Positions 45,323 through 54,006 of a stretch of 64,000 nucleotides of DNA are shown here, in pieces; the stretch's first letter is position 1; every line of letters starts with the position of its first letter. The position numbers and the translations under genes are program-made. A model generated the notes under the pieces. That model was given only the letters and a program-made list of their open reading frames with translations. It had not been told where the DNA came from and ran no database searches. This DNA is from Bacillus sp. BHET2. GTDB lineage: Bacteria; Bacillota; Bacilli; Bacillales; Bacillaceae_B. The stretch lies in contig NZ_VCQN01000006.1 in NCBI RefSeq assembly GCF_005938125.1, positions 1 to 64,000 of the forward strand, written 5' to 3'.

Positions 45323-45943
45323 ATGAAAACGAAACGAGCTCTCTATATTGTCCTGTCGTCCTTTGTCATTAGCCTTTTGGCCCTAACTGAAGCAGCTGCT
45401 GGAAATATGTATTTAGTAAAAAAAGGAGATACCCTTTGGAACATTTCCAAACGATTTCAGATTAATTTGTCTGAACTGATTGAAGCGAATACCCACTTAT
45501 CAAATCCGGATGTAATCTATCCAGGTCAAAAAATCACCATTCCTTCATTCACTGAGGCATCATCTTTCGAGAACAGGATTATGGAATTAACAAATAAAGA
45601 AAGGCAAAAGAACGGTCTGCCTCCTCTCAAGCTTGATTCGGAGCTTTCAAGGGTTGCCTTCTCTAAGTCCCGTAACATGAGGGATGTCGGATACTTCTCT
45701 CACAAAAGTCCGACTTACGGGACTCCAACCGATATGATGAAAGCTTTTCATATTCAGTTCAATGAGGCTGCTGAAAATATCGCGGCCGGGCAAACAAGCC
45801 CTGAGCAGGTCGTGCGGGAATGGATGGAGAGTCCTGGCCACCGAAAACATATACTCACCGGGTCCTATACCCATATTGGCGTGGGATATGCTGAAGGTGG
45901 CGCTTACGAAACGTATTGGACTCTACTATTGGTCGAAAGATAA
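45323..45943 (+). CDS. Secreted LysM and CAP-domain protein (YkwD-like)
   Basis: A 206-residue protein with a signal peptide (MKTKRALYIVLSSFVISLLA), a LysM domain (about 30-74, YLVKKGDTLWNISKRF) that binds peptidoglycan, and a C-terminal CAP/SCP domain (HKSPTYGTP, ENIAAG, WMESPGHRKHIL). Bacterial CAP proteins are often sporulation or wall-associated. No clear ribosome site precedes the ATG at 45323 or a TTG at 45296, which is odd for this genome. Confidence 0.85.
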   Translation: MKTKRALYIVLSSFVISLLALTEAAAGNMYLVKKGDTLWNISKRFQINLSELIEANTHLSNPDVIYPGQKITIPSFTEASSFENRIMELTNKERQKNGLPPLKLDSELSRVAFSKSRNMRDVGYFSHKSPTYGTPTDMMKAFHIQFNEAAENIAAGQTSPEQVVREWMESPGHRKHILTGSYTHIGVGYAEGGAYETYWTLLLVER

Positions 45944-45954
45944 GATACTATTTT

Positions 45955-45989
45955 GAGGGACGGACCTTCCTGGGAAAGGTCCGTCCCTC
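45955..45989. repeat. Perfect palindrome with the GGTCCGTCCCTC motif
   Basis: GAGGGACGGACCTT pairs perfectly with AAGGTCCGTCCCTC around seven bases. No T tract follows on either strand, so it is not a classical terminator. The arms match the palindrome at 25681..25713. Confidence 0.75.
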
Positions 45990-46096
45990 CTGCCGATAAT
46001 GAGCAACTTATAAAGAAGAAAATCTATAGACTTACGTTCATGTGTGCTTACTTTCATGAAAAATGGTGTTCAACAGCTTTTTTGGACGTTGTTTTC

Positions 46097-46342
46097 TTAT
46101 ATTTTCAGGTTGTATTTGGACTTTATTGGAGGGTTTTAGTCGGTTTCAGGGTTTGGAGGATCGGTTCTGGATTTTGTTAGGATCGGTTTGACTATTTATT
46201 GGACCTGTTCTGGACTTTTATGGGCCACTTTCTCCATGTATTGTGCCACTTCCAAGGTTTATTGGACCACTTCTACCATTTATTGGGCCACTTCCACCAT
46301 TTATTGGGCCACTTCCACCATTTATTGGGCCAAATAGTGAAC
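46097..46342 (+). repeat. Phased repeat array 3 (ATTGGGCCACTT units), no NERD gene
   Basis: Units begin at 46222 (GGGCCACTT), 46243 (GTGCCACTT), 46264 (GGACCACTT), 46285, 46306 and 46327 (terminal GGGCCAAAT), an exact 21-base step. To the left decayed units continue (GGACCTGTT at 46201, GGATCGGTT at 46180 and 46158, others to about 46097). The right end ATTGGGCCAAATAGTGAAC nearly repeats the right end of array 2. It lies in a 530-base gap between the LysM-CAP and CBS genes. Confidence 0.88.
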
Positions 46343-46476
46343 GTTCATTATCTCCCTAATGAATAGCGGCCACCACAAACTGCATCTTCAAATATGGTAA
46401 TCAAACGTATGAATAGTTCAAAGAATATATCCAATAATATACGTGTACTGCCAATATGACCAAGGGGGAATTTTGC

Positions 46477-46890
46477 ATGCAAGTACGTGATATTATGTCG
46501 ACAAATGTGGAAGCAGCTTCTAATCGGGATTCACTTGAGAGCATCGCTTCAAAGATGAATTCTAAGAATGTTGGTTCCGTTCCCATTGTTGAAAACGGAC
46601 AAGTTGTCGGTATGATTACAGACCGTGATATTGCTACTCGTGGACTTAGTCAGGGTGCACAAGGAAATGTCTCTCAAGTTATGTCACAGCAAGTGGTGAC
46701 CATTTCTCCGGATGCATCTGTCGAAGAAGCATCTGCCAAGATGTCACAGCATCAGGTACGCCGTTTACCGGTCGTAGAAAACGGTCAGCTTGTGGGGATG
46801 CTTGCTCTAGGGGATCTGGCAGTACAACAGCAATCTGACCAAAGTGCCGGAAGCGCCCTCAGCGGAATCTCTCAAAATCACCTCCGCTAG
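46477..46890 (+). CDS. yhcV: CBS-domain pair protein (YhcV-like)
   Basis: A 137-residue protein made of two CBS motifs (about 6-60 and 70-125), each ending in VGMITDRDIA or VGMLALGDLA. The C-terminal SAGSALSGISQNH matches the B. subtilis YhcV tail closely. CBS pairs bind adenine nucleotides; the target is unknown. AAGGGGG lies eight bases before the ATG at 46477. Confidence 0.87.
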   Translation: MQVRDIMSTNVEAASNRDSLESIASKMNSKNVGSVPIVENGQVVGMITDRDIATRGLSQGAQGNVSQVMSQQVVTISPDASVEEASAKMSQHQVRRLPVVENGQLVGMLALGDLAVQQQSDQSAGSALSGISQNHLR

Positions 46891-46929
46891 CAAAGGATGC
46901 GTGTGCGGACTTCAAAGCTTTCTTACATC

Positions 46930-46965
46930 AAATAAGAGGCTATCCTTGCGATAGCCTCTTATTTG
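46930..46965 (+). terminator. Terminator after the CBS gene
   Basis: AAATAAGAGGCTATC pairs perfectly with GATAGCCTCTTATTT around CTTGC. Confidence 0.85.
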
Positions 46966-47115
46966 CCTTTTTACTAGTAGGTCCGTCCCTCGATTCGACT
47001 GAATGTGATAGTGTTTGGGTTATATCGTCATTTTTTTCATGTGGAGGGAGGATTTTCTTGTTGGGTGACGAATATGTGTTAATACAAATGATGTTATGAG
47101 GAGGAGCTGGTTTCT

Positions 47116-47283
47116 ATGAGTCGTACTGCACGATCGTACCGAAAGGAAGTTCGTCATTTCAAACGCGAGAACCGCAAAAGAGTCTTCGCCGACAGCATTT
47201 TTGATTTCTTATTTATGGTATTTGGTATATCGATGATCACAGGTATTTTATTATTTTTTTTAGGATTTTGGAATTATTATTGA
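47116..47283 (+). CDS. Small 55-residue membrane protein
   Basis: The frame starts MSRTARSYRKEVRHFKREN, a strongly basic cytosolic segment, followed by one hydrophobic segment of about 24 residues (FLFMVFGISMITGILLFFLG). GAGGAGGAG lies nine to eleven bases before the ATG and a terminator follows at 47345..47371. The positive-inside topology and isolated transcription unit support a real gene. I do not recognise a family. Confidence 0.7.
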   Translation: MSRTARSYRKEVRHFKRENRKRVFADSIFDFLFMVFGISMITGILLFFLGFWNYY

Positions 47284-47344
47284 ACAAATCTGTCATCATC
47301 CACCCGCACTTATCCCTCTATATTAATAGTGAAGATAAAGATGT

Positions 47345-47371
47345 TGCCATGGGACCCTGTGGCATTTTTTT
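47345..47371 (+). terminator. Terminator after the 55-residue gene
   Basis: TGCCA/TGGCA with inner GGG/CCC, followed by seven T. Confidence 0.7.
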
Positions 47372-47467
47372 GTGAACAGATTTCAATGGATCCCTATTGA
47401 TTCTTTATTATTAAACTAATAATTTGTACATACCGTAGTCCCTCTTATTAATTTCCACTTGATCAGT

Positions 47468-47613
47468 GAACTATTTAGGTTGAATAGTTGTTATTTCAAT
47501 AGAACAAAGTATATTATTTCAGAATAACTTTACAGGCCAATCCTTTAGACCTCACCCTGTAAAGAAATCCTTTATTACTATGATAAAATAGTTCGACTTT
47601 CTAAATAACAACT
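47468..47613 (+). other. Interleaved inverted repeats upstream of alsT
   Basis: GAACTATTT (47468..47476) is complementary to AAATAGTTC (47586..47594), and AGTTGTTATTT (47486..47496) to AAATAACAACT (47603..47613). The two pairings cross. Between them CTTTACAGG (47528..47536) pairs with CCTGTAAAG (47556..47564). This could be an RNA pseudoknot or a set of protein-binding half sites ahead of the alsT promoter. Confidence 0.45.
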
Positions 47614-47641
47614 GGTAATAATTTAATATTCAGATAATAAC

Positions 47642-47670
47642 TTGACTTTTATTTTAAATTTTCAGATAAT
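47642..47670 (+). promoter_or_regulatory. Sigma-A promoter of alsT
   Basis: TTGACT (47642..47647), 17-base spacer and GATAAT (47665..47670), 38 bases before the start codon. Confidence 0.75.
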
Positions 47671-47707
47671 GTTAACATAACCGACACAACATTCACAGGA
47701 GGTTAAC

Positions 47708-49141
47708 ATGGACATTTTAAATAATTTAGTCAGTGGAGCAAATTCAATATTATGGGGATATGTGCTGATTGGTCTCCTCATCATTTTAGGATTGTATTTC
47801 ACAATTGGATCAAAGTTTGTTCAAATCCGCCATTTAGGGGAAATGTTCAGGCTTTTAGGCGACAAAGATGTGGTCGAGTCTGAAGGGGAAAAATCAATCT
47901 CTTCTTTGCAAGCTTTCTTTATCGGAGCAGGTACTCGAATTGGTACAGGTAATTTAGCGGGAGTCGCCATTGCCTTAGCAATTGGGGGACCTGGAGCGGT
48001 CTTCTGGATGTGGCTTGTAGCCATTCTTGGAGGAGCCAGTGCCTTTGTCGAAAGTACATTGGCCCAAATTTATAAAGAAAAAGATACGATAGGATTTAAA
48101 GGTGGCCCCGGCTATTATATGAAGAAACAACTGGGGAAACCATGGATGAGTTCGATTTTTGCTGTAACGATCATTCTCTCATTTGGGACAACCTTTAATG
48201 CGGTGCAAAGTAACACCATCGCAACTGCCTTTAGTAATTCATTTGGAATTAATACATTTGTAATTGGAATCGTTTTAGCTGGTTTGACTGCCCTTATTAT
48301 ATTTGGTGGCGTCAAACGTATCGCCAACTTTTCTTCTTTCATCGTACCAATCATGGCCGGTTTTTATATTGTATTGGCATTATATGTAGTCATTACGAAT
48401 ATTACTGAAATGCCAGGCGTCATCGCACTTATTTTCAAAAGTGCCTTTGGCTTTGAACAAGTGGTCGGTGGTGGGATTGGTGCCGCGATCATGAATGGAG
48501 TAAAGCGTGGACTATTCTCTAATGAAGCCGGTATGGGTAGTGCACCTAATGCTGCCGCTACCGCTTCGGTTTCCCACCCTGTTAAACAAGGGTTCATTCA
48601 AGCGCTTGGTGTATTCTTTGATACTTTACTCGTATGTTCTGCAACGGCGTTCATCATTCTGACGTCAGATGCATACGGATCAGGATTGACAGGGATTGAA
48701 CTATCTCAGGCAGCCATGTCTGAACACTTCAATTCATGGGCTGGGATCTTCCTGGCAATTGCGATCTTTACATTCGCCTTTAGCTCCATCATTGGTAGTT
48801 ATTATTACGGAGAAGCCAACCTCCCATTCATTAATAAGAGCAAGACCGGACTATTGGTCTACCGTTGCATTGCCTTAGGGATGGTCATCTTCGGATCGGT
48901 TGCAAGTCTGGATATTGTCTGGAGCTTAGCTGATCTCTCCATGGCACTGATGGCGTTAACGAACCTTATCGCGATTGGTATATTGGCACCGATTGCTTTC
49001 AAAGCCTTAAATAATTATATGGAGCAACGGCGTCAAGGATTGGATCCAGTATTTTTCGCAGACGACATACCTGGTCTAAAAGGAGTCGAAAGCTGGCCTA
49101 TGCGTGAAAAAGAAATTCGTAAAAAAGCAGTAAATGAATAA
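47708..49141 (+). CDS. alsT: Sodium:alanine/glutamine symporter (AGCS family)
   Basis: A 477-residue transporter with about ten transmembrane segments. Family signatures include GTRIGTGNLAGVAIALAIGG and FSNEAGMGSAPNAAATA. AGCS carriers import alanine, glycine or glutamine with Na+; B. subtilis AlsT is a glutamine carrier. AGGAGG lies six bases before the ATG. Confidence 0.92.
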   Translation: MDILNNLVSGANSILWGYVLIGLLIILGLYFTIGSKFVQIRHLGEMFRLLGDKDVVESEGEKSISSLQAFFIGAGTRIGTGNLAGVAIALAIGGPGAVFWMWLVAILGGASAFVESTLAQIYKEKDTIGFKGGPGYYMKKQLGKPWMSSIFAVTIILSFGTTFNAVQSNTIATAFSNSFGINTFVIGIVLAGLTALIIFGGVKRIANFSSFIVPIMAGFYIVLALYVVITNITEMPGVIALIFKSAFGFEQVVGGGIGAAIMNGVKRGLFSNEAGMGSAPNAAATASVSHPVKQGFIQALGVFFDTLLVCSATAFIILTSDAYGSGLTGIELSQAAMSEHFNSWAGIFLAIAIFTFAFSSIIGSYYYGEANLPFINKSKTGLLVYRCIALGMVIFGSVASLDIVWSLADLSMALMALTNLIAIGILAPIAFKALNNYMEQRRQGLDPVFFADDIPGLKGVESWPMREKEIRKKAVNE

Positions 49142-49180
49142 CTCATCGTATACTAGCGAGAAGTTTACGATCAATAAAAA

Positions 49181-49221
49181 AGAGAAGCTAACCCCCTGTC
49201 TATTTGGCGGTTAGCTTCTTT
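49181..49221 (+). terminator. Terminator after alsT
   Basis: AGAAGCTAACC pairs with GGTTAGCTTCT around a 15-base loop, followed by a T-rich tract. Confidence 0.8.
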
Positions 49222-49291
49222 GTCATTTTTTTCAATTCGATTCTCAGGTATACTACTTATAGAAAGCTAGCTAAAGGAGTCTTACATACTT

Positions 49292-50740
49292 ATGAGTATT
49301 CTATCCACCCTTCTAGGAGTATTGTTTATTCTTAACCTGGCCCTTGCTGCCGTGATCATATTCCTGGAACGGAAAGATGTCGGGGCAACATGGGCATGGC
49401 TCATGGTTCTTTTTTTCATACCGCTACTCGGCTTTATCCTTTATTTAGTCTTTGGTCAGAACTTAAGCAGAAAACGATTATTCGACTGGGACGATATGAA
49501 GAAGATCGGGATTGAAAATCTGATTCAAAAGCAGATACATTCCCTTAAGGAACACCGCTTCCCGTTTAAAAATGAGACGTCTTCCCGCTATCAGGACCTT
49601 ATTTATATGCACCTGATGAATAATGATGCTCTATTGACCCAGGACAATGACGTCACATTGTTTACTCATGGAGAAGATAAGTTCGCTTCCTTATTAGATG
49701 ACCTTGACGCAGCAACGGATCATATTCACATTCAGTACTATATTTTCAAAAAGGATCATTTGGGTAAGAAAATCCTGGAGAAACTCACCGAGAAATCCCG
49801 ACAAGGTGTTAAGATACGGGTTTTATATGATGAAATGGGATCTCGCCGGACAAGAAGAGGATTCTTTAAGGAACTTCTTGCTGCCGGCGGAGAAGTGGAG
49901 GTCTTTTTCCCTTCGAAAATTCCTTTTGTCAATCTTCGCCTCAATTACCGCAACCACCGAAAGTTGGTTATTATTGATGGGAAGGTCGGTTATGTTGGTG
50001 GCTTTAACATTGGAGATGAATATTTAGGTTTGAATCCTAAGTTCGGTTATTGGCGTGATACTCATCTGAGGATCACGGGCAGCTCTTCCCTTGCCATGCA
50101 AACCCGTTTCATTCTCGATTGGAATCAGGCAAGCCGGTCTAAGAAAATCGCTTATAACTTGCGATACTTTCCCATTTCTGACTTCACTGGACAAGCCGGA
50201 GTACAAATTGTAACATGTGGTCCAGACTCTGAATGGGAGCAGATTAAAAACGGTTATATTAAAATGATTTCTTCTGCGAAAAAATCAATCTATATACAAA
50301 CCCCCTATTTCATCCCGGATGTCAGCCTGCTTGATTCATTGCGGATCGCTTCCCTTACGGGGGTGGATGTACGTATTATGATTCCAAATAAGCCTGATCA
50401 TCTATTTGTTTATTGGGCGACGTATTCCTATATTGGGGAGTTGCTGAAAGCAGGTGTGAAGATCTATATTTATGAGAATGGATTTATTCATGCGAAAACC
50501 ATTGTCGTAGATGAAGCGATTTCTTCTGTCGGCACAGCCAATATTGATGTGAGAAGCTTTCGTCTGAACTTTGAGGTCAACGCCTTCTTATATGATCAGG
50601 CGCTTTCTATGGACCTGAGCTCGGCGTTTACAGATGACATGAAGAAGAGTAGGGAATTAACGCTGGACGATTATCTGGAAAGACCTGTGATGATTAAAGT
50701 GAAGGAATCGATTTCAAGGCTGCTGTCTCCGATCTTATAG
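49292..50740 (+). CDS. cls: Cardiolipin synthase
   Basis: A 482-residue membrane enzyme with two N-terminal transmembrane helices and two phospholipase D motifs, HRKLVIIDGK and HAKTIVVDEA. It condenses two phosphatidylglycerol molecules to cardiolipin. Length equals that of B. subtilis ClsA (482). AAAGGAG lies twelve bases before the ATG. Confidence 0.95.
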   Translation: MSILSTLLGVLFILNLALAAVIIFLERKDVGATWAWLMVLFFIPLLGFILYLVFGQNLSRKRLFDWDDMKKIGIENLIQKQIHSLKEHRFPFKNETSSRYQDLIYMHLMNNDALLTQDNDVTLFTHGEDKFASLLDDLDAATDHIHIQYYIFKKDHLGKKILEKLTEKSRQGVKIRVLYDEMGSRRTRRGFFKELLAAGGEVEVFFPSKIPFVNLRLNYRNHRKLVIIDGKVGYVGGFNIGDEYLGLNPKFGYWRDTHLRITGSSSLAMQTRFILDWNQASRSKKIAYNLRYFPISDFTGQAGVQIVTCGPDSEWEQIKNGYIKMISSAKKSIYIQTPYFIPDVSLLDSLRIASLTGVDVRIMIPNKPDHLFVYWATYSYIGELLKAGVKIYIYENGFIHAKTIVVDEAISSVGTANIDVRSFRLNFEVNAFLYDQALSMDLSSAFTDDMKKSRELTLDDYLERPVMIKVKESISRLLSPIL

Positions 50741-50823
50741 AAGTGATCATTGGACATTGCCATAGGGTATAGAGAAAGGCATAATAGAAGAATATTGGGT
50801 CAAAGATAGAGAGGAATGAAATC

Positions 50824-51081
50824 ATGAGTGTTCATAAAGAAATTTCCAAGCATTCAAACAAACAAAATCAGCTTGTTCAGCAGTTTATGGCATTGGATGA
50901 GCAAAGAGAAAAAGCGATCGATGAAGCGGTTCAGCTTTGTTCAGCTGGGAAGCCGTTTACAACGGATCTCATTAACCACGTCACAAACGATATCAATGCT
51001 CTTGCCCGCCAAGGGGTCGTTCCACAAAGAAAGTTGGTCACTCCTGAAATGGTCAAGGAATATGTAGAGAAATCAATCTAA
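50824..51081 (+). CDS. DUF2533-family protein (YpbS-like)
   Basis: An 85-residue helical soluble protein (MSVHKEISKHSNKQNQL, ending VPQRKLVTPEMVKEYVEKS). The layout matches the small Bacillus family that includes YpbS. Function unknown. AGAGGAA precedes the ATG. Confidence 0.75.
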   Translation: MSVHKEISKHSNKQNQLVQQFMALDEQREKAIDEAVQLCSAGKPFTTDLINHVTNDINALARQGVVPQRKLVTPEMVKEYVEKSI

Positions 51082-51133
51082 ACAAACCATGCGCTGCAAA
51101 AAAGCACCTTTTTCAAAATTCCATACATTAATA

Positions 51134-51182
51134 AGGACCCTGAGACATCTCTCCATTTGCATGGTGGGTGTCTCAGGGTCCT
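51134..51182. terminator. Bidirectional terminator
   Basis: AGGACCCTGAGACA pairs perfectly with TGTCTCAGGGTCCT around 21 bases, between two convergent genes. Confidence 0.82.
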
Positions 51183-51201
51183 ATTCTTTGAAGTCGAATT
51201 A

Positions 51202-51474
51202 TCAGGCTTTTAATGCGCTATTCCACCCATCATATACGAATACAGGTTGTATATCATTTTCAGCTCGTTCAATCACGACATAATTTTTGTGAGCAACTAC
51301 GGTTTGATCATCCGGAAGATCCAACTTCTTCGCAAACTCATTATCCATCTTCACGATGACGGTATTCTCCCTAAGGGTCGTGACCACACCGTTGATGACA
51401 TGTTTTTTTCTCTTAAACTGGATAGTATCTCCCAGGTTGGCATTTTCCTTTGAATACACGAATGTATTTTCCAT
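51202..51474 (-). CDS. Small DUF2187-like protein (YkvS type)
   Basis: A 90-residue beta-rich protein with GDTIQFKRKKHVINGVVTTL, NTVIVKM and TVVAHKNYVVIE, the pattern of the short KOW/SH3-like DUF2187 family. Function unknown. AAGGGGA precedes the ATG. Confidence 0.65.
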   Translation of the reverse strand: MENTFVYSKENANLGDTIQFKRKKHVINGVVTTLRENTVIVKMDNEFAKKLDLPDDQTVVAHKNYVVIERAENDIQPVFVYDGWNSALKA

Positions 51475-51671
51475 TTTAAAGTCCCCTTTTTTAATAATGT
51501 AAGTGTTTTTATTTTTTATAATTGAAAGAATTTTCTAATAATATTATTTTAACTTGTTTTAACAAAAATTTCAATAAGTGACTTACTTTTTTGTACCACA
51601 ATTTCAGATTGTTAAAACCTATTTTAGATACTTTTTTTGTCGAAGGATGTTCTCAACTTCTTTTGGTGTCT

Positions 51672-52262
51672 TTATTCAGATGTTCGATTGGTTACCATGA
51701 CTTTAAACACAAACGCTTTGTCCGCCTGCAGGATGCCCCCTGACGGCTTACCTTCCTCGTCAAGAGTTACGCCTGAAATTCCACCCTTATTCGTTCCGGC
51801 AATCGCGTAAAGGTATACGGGCTTATTGTGTTCAAACATGACTTTTTCTGTCTGAAGGCTTCCGAATGTATAGCCGCTAGCTTCAAAGTCTTCCAGCATG
51901 GTAAATGTTCCACCTTCACTGCCATGAATAAACCTGATCTCTCCTTTATCTGAATCAAACCCAAAGGATAAGAGAGAATCCTTGAAATGATCCTGGATTT
52001 GATTGGATGAAAAAGGCTCGTCGCTCACTTTTTTACCATGTTCATATACTTCTATTGTTTTTAGAAGATCATCAGCCTTTCCAACCTCTCCATTAAGCTC
52101 AAAATACTGAATTCCCTCAATCCCTGTAAACACAATCAACTCTTTTTCGTGTTTATTTACCTCATATGGTTCTATCGTAAGTTCTGTTGTTTTCAGTTGT
52201 TCAGATGTACAACCAGTCGATAGAAGAAAGATTCCAATTATGAAAAGCCAAGTATACTTCAC
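51672..52262 (-). CDS. Lipoprotein of unknown function
   Basis: A 196-residue protein with lipobox LSTGC near residue 18 and a mature part that looks beta-rich (IEGIQYFELNG, FKVMVTNR at the end). Neither a family nor a partner is recognised. The start is a GTG with AGGTGAT ahead. Confidence 0.75.
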   Translation of the reverse strand: MKYTWLFIIGIFLLSTGCTSEQLKTTELTIEPYEVNKHEKELIVFTGIEGIQYFELNGEVGKADDLLKTIEVYEHGKKVSDEPFSSNQIQDHFKDSLLSFGFDSDKGEIRFIHGSEGGTFTMLEDFEASGYTFGSLQTEKVMFEHNKPVYLYAIAGTNKGGISGVTLDEEGKPSGGILQADKAFVFKVMVTNRTSE

Positions 52263-52366
52263 CCTGTCATCACCTGCTAATCATTTCCTTTAATTAACAT
52301 TATACACCATACTAGCAAAACTCTGTTAAATTTTCAAAATATTTAAACATCATCTCTCCTATAAAA

Positions 52367-52407
52367 TAAAAAAACGCCTAAGAGAGTATCTTCTCTTTAG
52401 ACGCTTT
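52367..52407 (-). terminator. Terminator after the MFS gene
   Basis: AAGCGTCTAAAGAGA pairs with TCTCTTAGGCGTTT on the minus strand and is followed by a T tract. Confidence 0.8.
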
Positions 52408-52418
52408 GTACTATTTTC

Positions 52419-53591
52419 CTAATAGGCAAGTGCATTCTTCTTTTCTTCCTTCATAAGAACAAAGCAGAGGAAAATCCCTAATAGGGATAGGATTGCGAAG
52501 AATAAGTACACCGTGTAGATGGAGTACGTTTCATAGATAAATCCGCCTACAAAGGTACTGAACCAATTCCCCAACCCGTTTCCGATTGCTGAATAGACGG
52601 TAACCGCGGTTGCCGTAATATGGGACGGTGTAATTTCTTTAATATAACGCAAGCCTGCAGGAATGAATAATCCGATGGCAAGACCTTGCATCACCGCTGA
52701 CGAGTAAACTAGCCATAGACTTGGTTCGGTAAAGTAAAAGAGCCAGCGAAGCATAGAAGCCGCTCCTGCTAACGCTGCCACCGACAAGAGACCAAATTTA
52801 TCAATCCATCCCCCAGCTACCCTCATGAAAGGAACTTCCGATAGAACAGCGATTAAGAACGCAAGGCCGATTCCTGCATACGTTCCACCTGAATCTTCAA
52901 CAAACAGCCCAAAATATACATTGTTTGCTAAATTGGGACCGAATACTAAAAATGTGACGGCCAAAAAGATCAGGAACTTCTTCATTGTGAATAATTCCTT
53001 CATCCCGGCTTTTAAATCAAGCTTTGCTGCCGCTCGTTCTTTAGGAAAACGAAATGAGAGGAATCCGGATAACACTAAACAAATAAAGAAAGAGTAAAAA
53101 ATGATCGTTGGACCGATGAAACCTTCTGAGAGCCTACCCATGATAAATACAGCGATACCAAATCCCAATGATCCGAATAGGCGGATATTTCCGTAGTTAT
53201 ACCGTACTTTGCTTGTATACTTCAGACTAATACTATCTGAAACAGGGATGATCGCACTTTGGAAAATGGCGACCAAAACAGCTACGATAAGTAGACCAAG
53301 ATAAAAGTCCATAAACAAATAACCAAGTGCAAAGATCCCAGCTATTAAAGAGGTTAAACCTAGGACCAATGTGGGACGGTTGGTCGTGTCGCTCACCATT
53401 CCCCATATGGGCTGGAAGAAGATCATCATAATCGGACCAACAGACATGATCGTTCCAATCTGATAGCCATTCAACCCAACACTTTCACTTAAATACACAC
53501 TAAGTAAAGGATATAAACTACCAACCCCGAAGAAGGTTAATAAATAAAAACCTTGTAACGTAAAAATTTGATTTCGCACATTTCTTTCCAC
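52419..53591 (-). CDS. MFS transporter (nucleoside/HcaT-like group)
   Basis: A 390-residue carrier with twelve predicted transmembrane segments. The loop 2-3 motif region GMVSDTTNRPTLVLG and the layout resemble the PPP/YwbF-type proton symporters. Substrate unknown. The GTG at 53591 is chosen because GGGGG lies eight bases ahead. Confidence 0.82.
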   Translation of the reverse strand: MERNVRNQIFTLQGFYLLTFFGVGSLYPLLSVYLSESVGLNGYQIGTIMSVGPIMMIFFQPIWGMVSDTTNRPTLVLGLTSLIAGIFALGYLFMDFYLGLLIVAVLVAIFQSAIIPVSDSISLKYTSKVRYNYGNIRLFGSLGFGIAVFIMGRLSEGFIGPTIIFYSFFICLVLSGFLSFRFPKERAAAKLDLKAGMKELFTMKKFLIFLAVTFLVFGPNLANNVYFGLFVEDSGGTYAGIGLAFLIAVLSEVPFMRVAGGWIDKFGLLSVAALAGAASMLRWLFYFTEPSLWLVYSSAVMQGLAIGLFIPAGLRYIKEITPSHITATAVTVYSAIGNGLGNWFSTFVGGFIYETYSIYTVYLFFAILSLLGIFLCFVLMKEEKKNALAY

Positions 53592-53733
53592 TACCGTATC
53601 CCCCATGATGTTTTTGTCTATCTTATAGTAGACCTTGAAACTGCAATTGTCTATGAGTATTTGCCTGATTATGGATAAAGACCTACTCCGTCATAGTGGG
53701 TATTGTCTGAGAATTATCAGAAAATTTTTCCGT

Positions 53734-53762
53734 TTGACTTTTTCAATTAAACCCTTTAAAGT
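53734..53762 (+). promoter_or_regulatory. Promoter of the SAM riboswitch transcript
   Basis: TTGACT (53734..53739), 17-base spacer and TAAAGT (53757..53762), about 36 bases before the aptamer. Confidence 0.7.
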
Positions 53763-53797
53763 ATGGAAGTATATTTTAAATCAACTAAATACGATAT

Positions 53798-53955
53798 TCT
53801 TCTTATCCAGAGAGACGGAGGGACTGGCCCTACGATGTCTCGGCAGCGGACTCCACTTGAGTGCTGTGCCACATCCAGCAAGCATCATGCTTGAAAGATA
53901 AGAGGAGTGTTTCTTTCGATTGAAACCTCTTCTTATGTTGGAAGAGGTTTTTTGT
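53798..53955 (+). promoter_or_regulatory. SAM-I (S-box) riboswitch
   Basis: The aptamer spans about 53798..53906. Conserved segments are CAGAGAGACGGAGGGACTGGC, CGGCAGC, GTGCCACATCCAGC and GAAAGATAAG, and the closing P1 stem is CTTATC/GATAAG. A terminator follows (AAACCTCTTC/GAAGAGGTTT and six T, 53923..53953), and AAGAGG at the end of P1 can pair with its left arm as antiterminator. High SAM should stop transcription of the next gene. Confidence 0.95.
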
Positions 53956-54006
53956 TTGGTTTATTCGAATGCTATTCATAAGAATGATTACAAAGGAGTG
54001 TTAAAT

